Assembly: GCA_002402375.1 (NCBI GenBank)
Contig: DHFT01000005.1
Coordinates: 44,558 to 57,104, forward strand
Reading direction: 5' to 3'
DNA from: Elusimicrobia bacterium UBA4817
GTDB taxonomy: Bacteria; Elusimicrobiota; UBA8919
DNA: 12,547 nucleotides
Below, in pieces: positions 6,118 through 12,346 of this stretch. The position numbers and the translations under genes are program-made. The notes beneath the pieces were generated by a model that was not told the origin of the DNA, made no database searches, and was given only the letters and a program-made list of their open reading frames with translations. Each line of letters opens with the position of its first letter. The first letter of the stretch is position 1.

Positions 6118-7467
6118 ATGGAAAAAACTGAAATATCAAAAATTGCAGATGCGATAAAAGGACATTTGTTCATAAATAAAAAAATATTTATAACAGGTGT
6201 TTCAATTGATTCCCGCACAACTAAAAAAGGAGATATTTTTTTTGCGCTCAAAGGTGAAAATTTTGACGGCCACAATTTTATTAAAAATGCAATTTCAAAA
6301 GGTGCTGCTGCCGTTGTTATCTCTCGTCTCCCGTCTCCCGTTTCCCGTTTCCCGTCTATTGTTGTAAAGGATACAACAACGGCACTTCAAGATTTTGCAA
6401 AATATTACAGAAGTAAGTTTAACTTAAAAGTAATAGGTATAACCGGTTCAAACGGCAAGACGACTACAAAAGATATTTTGACATCCGTATTGTCACAAAA
6501 AACTCCGGTTTTATCTACGGCGGGAAATTTTAATAATCACATAGGACTTCCTTTGACACTTTTTCAGTTAGAAAAAAAGCACAGATATTGCGTTCTTGAA
6601 ATGGGGACAAATCATAAAGGAGAAATTGCCCGTCTTTGCGAAATATCGTTACCGTCAGCAGGCATTGTTACAAATATAGGGACGGCACACATAGGCAATT
6701 TCGGCTCGGTAAAAAACATATTGAAAGAAAAGTCGGAGCTTTTTAATTCATTAGGTTCTAACGGTATAGCCGTCATAAATAATGATGATGAATTTATAAC
6801 TTTATATGCTGCAAAGATAAATTGCAAGAAAATAACATTCGGCATTAAAAATATCGCCGATGTTATGGCCTGTGATATTTTACTTAAATCTGAAAATACA
6901 ACTTTTTCACTTCAATATAAAAAAAGAAAAGAAAAAATTGTGTTGCCTGCTGCCGGGTTGTTTAATGTCTATAATGCACTCGCCGCGGCGAGCACTGCGG
7001 TAACACTCGGTTATTCCGTTAATGAAATAGCGGCCGGCATCAGGAATTTTGTTCCGCCGGCAAAAAGAATGGAGACGCTCAATCTGAAAAACGGAATTGT
7101 TATCGTGAATGATTCCTATAATGCCAATCCGACATCAATGCGCTTGGCGATTGAAAATTTTGCAAAAATATTTTATAATAACAGAAAAATACTTGTTTTG
7201 GGAGATATGCTTGAGTTGGGAGGCGTTGAAATAGCCGAGCATAAAAAAATCGGCGAGTTTATAAAAAGAAATAGGTATGCCGACAGTGTCTTGACAGTCG
7301 GCGATTTGGCGAAACATATAACGGCTCAATCAGGCGGCATCTGGTTTGAAAATAAAAATAAACTTTCTGAATATCTAAAAAAAAATCTCAAATATGGCGA
7401 CGCCGTTTTATTCAAGGCATCAAGAAAAATTGCATTAGAGGATGTTGTTAATTCTCTAATTCTCTAA
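6118..7467 (+). CDS. murF: UDP-MurNAc-tripeptide:D-alanyl-D-alanine ligase
   Basis: MurF adds D-Ala-D-Ala to the UDP-MurNAc-tripeptide with ATP, completing the cytoplasmic precursor. It has 449 residues, normal for the family. Motifs are SIDSRTTKKGDIFFALKGE in the N-terminal domain, the P-loop TGSNGKTT (109-116), AGNFNNHIGLPLTL, LEMGTNHKGEI, TNIGTAHIGNFGS and the C-terminal NDSYNANPTSMRLAI and LGDMLELG. Residues 69-80, SRLPSPVSRFPS, are encoded by a tandem heptamer array and lie in a variable loop before IVVKDTTTAL. The last codons and the stop fall inside an octamer array. No ribosome binding site precedes ATG 6118 (TCTGTATTCAAAAAAATG), yet the homology begins there. Confidence 0.96.
   Translation: MEKTEISKIADAIKGHLFINKKIFITGVSIDSRTTKKGDIFFALKGENFDGHNFIKNAISKGAAAVVISRLPSPVSRFPSIVVKDTTTALQDFAKYYRSKFNLKVIGITGSNGKTTTKDILTSVLSQKTPVLSTAGNFNNHIGLPLTLFQLEKKHRYCVLEMGTNHKGEIARLCEISLPSAGIVTNIGTAHIGNFGSVKNILKEKSELFNSLGSNGIAVINNDDEFITLYAAKINCKKITFGIKNIADVMACDILLKSENTTFSLQYKKRKEKIVLPAAGLFNVYNALAAASTAVTLGYSVNEIAAGIRNFVPPAKRMETLNLKNGIVIVNDSYNANPTSMRLAIENFAKIFYNNRKILVLGDMLELGGVEIAEHKKIGEFIKRNRYADSVLTVGDLAKHITAQSGGIWFENKNKLSEYLKKNLKYGDAVLFKASRKIALEDVVNSLIL
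6320..6357 (+). repeat. Tandem heptamer array inside murF
   Basis: Five consecutive 7-bp units, TCTCTCG, TCTCCCG, TCTCCCG, TTTCCCG and TTTCCCG, occupy 6320-6354, followed by TCT. The array is pyrimidine-only except for the G in each unit and encodes residues 69-80 of MurF. Because 7 is not a multiple of 3, gain or loss of one unit would shift the frame. A related three-unit array lies in murG at 11801-11821. Confidence 0.85.
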
Positions 7468-7481
7468 TTCTCTAATTCTCT
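7450..7481 (+). repeat. Tandem octamer array AATTCTCT across the murF stop
   Basis: Four exact tandem copies of AATTCTCT (7450-7457, 7458-7465, 7466-7473, 7474-7481) end nine bases before the mraY ATG. In the murF frame the array reads N-S-L-I-L then TAA (7465-7467), so the repeat itself supplies the stop codon. It also occupies the place where a ribosome binding site for mraY would be expected. Confidence 0.93.
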
Positions 7482-7490
7482 ATCTTTTTT

Positions 7491-8573
7491 ATGTTTTATT
7501 ACCTCTATTATTTGTCGGAAAAGTTCTCGCCGTTGAATGTTTTTCAATATATTACTTTCCGCGTCGGCGGCGCTATTTTTACTTCACTTTTAATTTCCAT
7601 TATTTTCGGACCATATTTCATAAAAAAATTGAAGGCATTAAAAATTGAACAAACAATACGGAGCGACGGCCCTCAAACCCATTTTGCCAAATCCGGCACT
7701 CCCACTATGGGCGGTTTGGTAATTCTTATATCACTTGTCATTTCAACGCTTTTATGGGCACGGTTTGACAACAGGTTTATATGGATTTTAATTTTTTCGT
7801 CGGTATATCTGGGATTTTTGGGTTTTATGGATGATTATCTTAAACTTGTAAAAAAACATTCATCCGGATTATCCGCATCAAAAAAAATAATATATATTTC
7901 AGTTCTCGGACTTATCATTGCCGCTTACAATTTCTATGAGCCGCCTAATCCGAAATATATCACGTCCGTTAATGTTCCATACTTGAAAGAAACATTTTTG
8001 AACCTTGGGATTTTTTATATATTTTTTTCGTATTTTATCGTTATCGGTTCTTCAAACGCGGTAAATCTTACCGACGGGCTTGATGGCTTGGCAGTGGGTT
8101 CAATTATTTTTTCAGGGCTTGTTTATGTGGTATTTGCATATGTAGCGGGTAACGCAAAGTTCGCTAGTTACTTGAAAGTTATACCTGTTTCCGGCGCCGG
8201 TGAAATTTGCATATTTTTGGCGGCAATGATAGGTGCTGGCTTAGGTTTTTTATGGTTTAACTGTCATCCCGCGGAAGTTTTTATGGGCGATACCGGCTCA
8301 TTGTTTTTGGGCGGAAGTATCGGAATTATCAGCATTCTTATAAAACAGGAACTGATTTTAATTGTCGTCGGCGGGATATTTGTCGTTGAAGCGTTGTCGG
8401 TTTTGTTGCAGGTTACTTCATATCGGATAAGACGTAAAAGGATTTTCAAAATGGCGCCGCTTCACCATCATTTTGAACTTACAGGCCATCCCGAAGAGAA
8501 AGTCGTAATAAGATTCTGGATTATTGCGATAATTCTCGCTCTGTTATCTTTGAGTTCGCTGAAAATAAGATAA
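7491..8573 (+). CDS. mraY: Phospho-N-acetylmuramoyl-pentapeptide-transferase MraY
   Basis: MraY transfers phospho-MurNAc-pentapeptide from UDP to undecaprenyl phosphate, giving lipid I in the inner membrane. It has 360 residues and about ten membrane segments, as usual. The N-terminus FSPLNVFQYITFRVGG and RSDGPQTHFAKSGTPTMGG match the family closely. Catalytic aspartates are in GFMDDYLK (D114, D115) and in GDTGS (D267); NLTDGLDG carries D195 and D198. The HHH motif is in APLHHHFELTGHPEEKV. ATG 7491 is the expected start, but the 23 nt before it are pyrimidine-rich with no Shine-Dalgarno. A 168-nt repeat-filled spacer follows before murD. Confidence 0.97.
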   Translation: MFYYLYYLSEKFSPLNVFQYITFRVGGAIFTSLLISIIFGPYFIKKLKALKIEQTIRSDGPQTHFAKSGTPTMGGLVILISLVISTLLWARFDNRFIWILIFSSVYLGFLGFMDDYLKLVKKHSSGLSASKKIIYISVLGLIIAAYNFYEPPNPKYITSVNVPYLKETFLNLGIFYIFFSYFIVIGSSNAVNLTDGLDGLAVGSIIFSGLVYVVFAYVAGNAKFASYLKVIPVSGAGEICIFLAAMIGAGLGFLWFNCHPAEVFMGDTGSLFLGGSIGIISILIKQELILIVVGGIFVVEALSVLLQVTSYRIRRKRIFKMAPLHHHFELTGHPEEKVVIRFWIIAIILALLSLSSLKIR

Positions 8574-8590
8574 AAAATCGCTCGGCAGTA

Positions 8591-8725
8591 AATTTTTTCA
8601 GACACGTCCCTAAAGGGACTTCCTTTGGTCGCTCAGCCGACCACCCTGTCGGCTTCGCTCTAATCGTCGCTCCTGAAAGCGTAGTCGCTCCTCAAGGGTC
8701 TGAATAAAATTTCTGCCTCGCTCCG
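8591..8725 (+). repeat. GC-rich mosaic repeat, copy 2 (mraY-murD spacer)
   Basis: This is a diverged copy of the element before ftsL. Module 1 is GTCCCTAAAGGGAC then TTCCTTTGGTCGCT (8606-8633), module 2 is GCTCCTGAAAGCGTAGTCGC (8669-8688) and module 3 is AAATTTCTGCCTCGCTCCG (8707-8725). Internal pairs are GTCCC/GGGAC and AGCCGAC/GTCGGCT (8635-8641 with 8648-8654). TTCAGAC (8597-8603) and GTCTGAA (8698-8704) are perfect inverted repeats that frame the core. The flanking bases extend the match to about 11 of 13. No gene is apparent. Confidence 0.85.
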
Positions 8726-8741
8726 GGTGAAAAGTGGAAAG

Positions 8742-10010
8742 ATGAAAAAAAATTGGAAAAAGGTTGCTGTTTTGGGTGCCGCGAAAACCGGTATTTCCTG
8801 TGCCAATTACTTTGCCGAAAAAGGTGCTGATGTTCTTTTAAGTGAAGTTTCGCTTAAAAATGATATTCAAACAAAAACTATCGCAAAAAAAGTTGAACTT
8901 GAATTCGGAGGCCACTCTCAAAAAATATTATCCTGCGATTTAATCATACCAAGTCCAGGTGTGCCCGGTAATATACCCATTTTACTTGCCGCAAAAAAAA
9001 AAGACATTGAAATTCTTTCCGATATTGAGATATTTTTTCTTCTTGCAAAATATAAAATGCTCATTGCCATAACCGGCACCAACGGGAAGACGACCACGAC
9101 TTCAATGGTCGGCGAAGCACTTTCCGCTGCCGGTTACAAAAATATTGTTTGCGGAAATATCGGCGTGCCTGTCTGCGATTTTATTGAAAAATCCGATGCT
9201 CAAACATACATAGTTATGGAGGTTTCAAGTTATCAATTGGAATATACAAAAAATTTTGCTCCGCATATAGCCGCTGTTTTAAATATTACACCCGACCATT
9301 TACACCGGCACAAAACGATGGAAAATTATGCGGATGTAAAATCAAAGATATTTACTAATCAAAAAAAGAATGACTTTTGCATACTTAACAAAGATGATGG
9401 GTTGTGCTTGAAACTCTCCCGAAAGTGCAGTTCAAAGATTAAATTTTTTTCGGCAAAAGAGAATAAAAAAGCACTAAACCTTAAAATTCCAGGCGTTCAT
9501 AATATAGAAAATGCGCTTGCTTCAATTGAAATGCTAATCTGCGCCGGTCTTTCCCAAAAAACTATTTTAAAATCATTGTCGGATTTTAAGGGTGTAGAGC
9601 ATCGTCTTGAATTCGTAAGAGAACTTGGCGGCGTTAAGTATATGAACGATTCAAAGAGCACAAATGTATCGTCCACGCTCGTTGCCTTAAAATCTTTCAG
9701 TCAACCGATTATTTTAATTCTCGGCGGTCGTGATAAAGGTTCTCCGTATACGCCTTTAATTCCGCTTATTAAAAATAATGTAAAGAAAATTATTGCTATC
9801 GGCGAAGCGAAGAAAAAAATATTCAACCAACTTAAAGATGCAACGGACATAATTTTGCTTGACAATGTAGAAGCAGCGGTTAAAAAAGCGGAAGAATTTG
9901 CCGTCGTCGGTGATGTTGTTATGCTGTCTCCCGCGTGTGCATCTTTTGACCAGTTTAAGAATTATGAGGAGAGGGGAAAGTTTTTTAAAAAAATCGTGAA
10001 TAATTTATAG
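8742..10010 (+). CDS. murD: UDP-N-acetylmuramoyl-L-alanine:D-glutamate ligase
   Basis: MurD adds D-Glu to UDP-MurNAc-L-Ala with ATP in the cytoplasm. From ATG 8742 the protein has 422 residues. Motifs are VAVLGAAKTGISCANYF at the N-terminus, IIPSPGVPGNIP, the P-loop TGTNGKTT (111-118), GNIGVP, VMEVSSYQLEY, NITPDHLHRHKTMENYADVK, NDSKSTNVSSTLVAL, LGGRDKGSPY and SPACASFDQFKNYEERGKFF. A GTG at 8727 in the same frame would add MKSGK. I prefer ATG 8742 because it starts right before the fold and has GGTGA at 8726-8730, though the 11-nt spacing is loose. Both options lie at the edge of the mosaic repeat, which may have replaced the original start region. Confidence 0.96.
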   Translation: MKKNWKKVAVLGAAKTGISCANYFAEKGADVLLSEVSLKNDIQTKTIAKKVELEFGGHSQKILSCDLIIPSPGVPGNIPILLAAKKKDIEILSDIEIFFLLAKYKMLIAITGTNGKTTTTSMVGEALSAAGYKNIVCGNIGVPVCDFIEKSDAQTYIVMEVSSYQLEYTKNFAPHIAAVLNITPDHLHRHKTMENYADVKSKIFTNQKKNDFCILNKDDGLCLKLSRKCSSKIKFFSAKENKKALNLKIPGVHNIENALASIEMLICAGLSQKTILKSLSDFKGVEHRLEFVRELGGVKYMNDSKSTNVSSTLVALKSFSQPIILILGGRDKGSPYTPLIPLIKNNVKKIIAIGEAKKKIFNQLKDATDIILLDNVEAAVKKAEEFAVVGDVVMLSPACASFDQFKNYEERGKFFKKIVNNL

Positions 10011-10034
10011 CATTGGAATTTGAAACCACGAGAT

Positions 10035-10125
10035 TGACATAAGAAATGTCATTCTGTCCCCGATGAAAATCGGGGGAAGAATCTCGGTGTTAAAGACGAG
10101 ACCCTTCGTTTCACTCAGGGTGACA
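10035..10125 (+). repeat. Nested palindromic repeat (murD-ftsW spacer)
   Basis: The unit could fold into a multi-branched structure. The outer stem is TGTCATTCTG (10047-10056) with CAGGGTGACA (10116-10125), ten pairs including two G-U. Inside are a hairpin CCCCGAT-GAAA-ATCGGGG (10058-10075) and a second hairpin GAAGAATCTCG (10076-10086) with CGAGACCCTTC (10097-10107), 9 of 11 pairs. A separate small inverted repeat TGACAT/ATGTCA lies at 10035-10051. From memory, the outer arms resemble a GTCATTCTG...CAGGATGAC repeat class common in environmental bacterial genomes. No T-run follows, so it is not an intrinsic terminator. Confidence 0.8.
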
Positions 10126-10135
10126 GTTTGTTGTC

Positions 10136-10161
10136 ATCTGTGTTAATCTGTGAAATCTGTG
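10136..10161 (+). repeat. ATCTGTG triple repeat before ftsW
   Basis: ATCTGTG occurs at 10136-10142, 10146-10152 and 10155-10161, spaced 10 and 9 bp. It is related to the ATCTGCGT and ATCTGTATT units before murF. The last copy ends 12 nt before the preferred ftsW ATG and replaces any ribosome binding site. Confidence 0.75.
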
Positions 10162-10173
10162 GTTACTTATCTT

Positions 10174-11271
10174 ATGAAACAACCGAAATTTTACAATCAC
10201 TGGATTTTAATAATTGTGCTTGCCTTGGTTTCTATAGGCCTTGTTATGGTTTTATCGGCCAGCGGCGGTATGGCGGATTACAGATACGGAAGTCCGGTAA
10301 AATTTTTTTTGAAACAGGTATTATGGGTTGTGCTCGGAATTTTTTCGTTGCTTTTTTTCTCCGTATTTGATTACAATAAATTAAAAAAGTTTGTAATACC
10401 GCTTCTGATTCTTACTGCTTTACTTTTAATTTCCGTTTTACTTTTCGGAACTACCGTCGGCGGCGCAAAAAGATGGTTAAGATTTGGCCCGGTAGGTTTC
10501 CAACCCTCTGAAATAGCGAAAATAACCGTTATCATTTTTCTGGCATGGTATATTGACAGACGAACCAGCAAAATAAAAAATTTCAAGGACGGTTTCGTTA
10601 AACCTTTTTTTGTTGTCGGCAGCATAGTATTTCTGATTTTTTTGGAACGGGATTTCGGAGTGCCGCTTTTAATTTTTCTGCTCACAATAATTCTTTTGTT
10701 TATCGGCGGCGCAAATTATCTTTACATTATTTTTGCGGGGTTATCCGCCGTTCCGATTATAATTTATGTCGTAATAAATGAGCCGTACCGTCTCAAAAGA
10801 ATAACAACATTTCTTAATCCGTGGGCAGACCCGCAGGGCGCAGGATATCAACTTGTCCAGTCGCTTATTGCTATGGGTTCAGGCGGATTAAAAGGAGTAG
10901 GATTAGGCGAATCAAAAATTAAGATGCTTTTTTTGCCCGACCCGCATACCGATTTTATATTTCCGATTATTGGCGAAGAATTCGGTTTCATAGGGACGAT
11001 GCTTATTTTATCGCTGTTTCTTGCGTTGTTCATATTCGGAATAAAAATTGCGGTGAATGCGAAGAATCTGTTCGGAACGCTTCTTGCGTTCGGAATAACC
11101 GTTATGATTACTTTGCAGGCACTCATCAATATGTCGGTAAGTGTGGGTGTAATACCTACCAAGGGGCTTCCGCTTCCGTTTATATCGTTCGGCGGCTCAT
11201 CCGTATTGGTTATGCTTACGAGCGTCGGTATATTGTTAAACATCGGAAAGCAACTGAGATATGATGAATGA
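10174..11271 (+). CDS. ftsW: Septal peptidoglycan glycosyltransferase FtsW (SEDS family)
   Basis: FtsW polymerises lipid II into glycan strands at the septum together with FtsI. From ATG 10174 it has 365 residues with about ten membrane segments, normal for the family. Motifs are SIGLVMVLSAS in the first segment, GGAKRWLRFGPVGFQPSEIAK (from residue 96), ERDFGVPLL, NPWADPQGAGYQLVQSLIA, GVGLGESKIKMLFLPDPHTD with conserved D260 in HTDF, and the C-terminal PLPFISFGGSS. A GTG at 10150 in frame would add MKSVVTYL, but those codons are read from the ATCTGTG repeat, so ATG 10174 is preferred. Neither start has a Shine-Dalgarno. RodA is the paralogue to exclude; the dcw position favours FtsW. Confidence 0.94.
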   Translation: MKQPKFYNHWILIIVLALVSIGLVMVLSASGGMADYRYGSPVKFFLKQVLWVVLGIFSLLFFSVFDYNKLKKFVIPLLILTALLLISVLLFGTTVGGAKRWLRFGPVGFQPSEIAKITVIIFLAWYIDRRTSKIKNFKDGFVKPFFVVGSIVFLIFLERDFGVPLLIFLLTIILLFIGGANYLYIIFAGLSAVPIIIYVVINEPYRLKRITTFLNPWADPQGAGYQLVQSLIAMGSGGLKGVGLGESKIKMLFLPDPHTDFIFPIIGEEFGFIGTMLILSLFLALFIFGIKIAVNAKNLFGTLLAFGITVMITLQALINMSVSVGVIPTKGLPLPFISFGGSSVLVMLTSVGILLNIGKQLRYDE

Positions 11272-12346
11272 AATGATGTCTCGCGTTCAATTGAAAAAAA
11301 AAATTCTTATTGCGGTATCATCCACGGGAGGTCATATCTATCCCGGAGTTGCATTGGCGGAAGCACTTAAAAAAAAAGGGTGGGATGTTTTTTTTGTCGG
11401 AAAGAAATCTGAAATAATTTCCAGAGAGGGCTATAGGTTTTATTCCTTATCGGTCGTCGGATATCCGCGGGTGCTGTCTGTCTTTTCGTCCGTTTTTTTT
11501 GTTAAATTTTTTTACTCAATAATTCAGTCAATAAAAATTTTGCTGAAAGAAAAGCCGGATATTGTAATAGGTTTCGGCGGATATGTTTCATTTCCTGCAA
11601 TTTTTAGTGCGTGGTTGATGAACATACCGTCAATAATTCACGAACAAAATTTTATACCGGGGCTTGCCAATAAACTTTCGGCAAAATTTGCCAATAAAAT
11701 ATGCGTGAGTTTTGAGGCATCAAAAAAGTATTTTCCGTCTAAAAAAGTGGTTTTTACCGGCAACCCCGTTCGTCAGGAAATTCTAAATATATCAAGACCG
11801 CTTCCCACTTCTCGCTTCCCGATTACGGTTTTAATTTTCGGCGGAAGTCAGGGTGCGCACAATATAAATATCAATTTAATAAGTTCGCTTGCTCATTTTT
11901 CACCGCTCAAAGAAAAATTAAGGTTTATTCATATAACCGGCGAAAAAGATTTTGAAGTTGTGAAGAATGTTTATAAAAACAATGGTTTTATGGCGGAGGT
12001 TCAAAAATATCTTTACAACATTGAGACGGCATACCAAAAGGCATCGCTTGTTGTCTGTCGCGCCGGTGCAACAACAATTGCCGAGATAATTGCCTTAAAA
12101 ATGCCTGCAATTTTAATTCCTTACCCGTATTCAACAGAGGACCATCAGAAGGTAAACGCAAAATATCTCGTTGATAACGGCTGTGCAATTTTGATTGAAG
12201 AAAAAGAAATCAAAAAACTGCCGGAAGAAATCATCAAACTTGTAGATAATCCCGGAACACTCGCTAAAATGTCGGAATCGTATCAAAAAATATCTTATTC
12301 CGATCCGCTCAAAACATTTCTTGATTTAATAGAAAAACCTGTATAG
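11261..12346 (+). CDS. murG: Undecaprenyl-PP-MurNAc-pentapeptide GlcNAc transferase MurG
   Basis: MurG transfers GlcNAc from UDP-GlcNAc to lipid I, making lipid II on the inner face of the membrane. It has 361 residues and both GT-B lobes: TGGHIYPGVALAEAL (T22 onwards), IGFGGYVSFP, IIHEQNFIPGLANKL, TGNPVRQEIL, IFGGSQGAHNIN, CRAGATTIAEI and PYPYSTEDHQKVNAKYL. ATG 11261 overlaps the ftsW stop by 11 nt, with GGAAAG at 11245-11250 as a possible ribosome site. In-frame ATGs at 11264, 11273 and 11276 cannot be excluded. Residues 178-187 (SRPLPTSRFP) come from a heptamer repeat like that in murF. The usual next gene, murC, does not follow within 200 nt. Confidence 0.97.
   Translation: MMNEMMSRVQLKKKILIAVSSTGGHIYPGVALAEALKKKGWDVFFVGKKSEIISREGYRFYSLSVVGYPRVLSVFSSVFFVKFFYSIIQSIKILLKEKPDIVIGFGGYVSFPAIFSAWLMNIPSIIHEQNFIPGLANKLSAKFANKICVSFEASKKYFPSKKVVFTGNPVRQEILNISRPLPTSRFPITVLIFGGSQGAHNININLISSLAHFSPLKEKLRFIHITGEKDFEVVKNVYKNNGFMAEVQKYLYNIETAYQKASLVVCRAGATTIAEIIALKMPAILIPYPYSTEDHQKVNAKYLVDNGCAILIEEKEIKKLPEEIIKLVDNPGTLAKMSESYQKISYSDPLKTFLDLIEKPV
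11801..11821 (+). repeat. Tandem heptamer array inside murG
   Basis: Three 7-bp units, CTTCCCA, CTTCTCG and CTTCCCG, total 21 nt, or exactly seven codons, and encode most of the loop SRPLPTSRFP between EILN and ITVLIFGGSQG. The unit type (Y-T-Y-C-C-C-G) and part of the encoded peptide (SRFP) match the array in murF. Confidence 0.7.

Noticed and set aside
7290..7319. TTGACA...TATAAC as an internal promoter in murF
   Set aside because: The spacer is about 20 nt, too long, and the site lies in conserved coding sequence.
10128..10370. Open frame of 80 codons on the + strand over the ftsW start
   Set aside because: It is out of frame with ftsW, whose conserved N-terminal membrane segments explain the DNA from 10174.
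10848..11243. Open frame of 131 codons on the - strand
   Set aside because: It is antisense to the conserved FtsW catalytic region, has no recognisable motif, and is explained by ftsW codon use.
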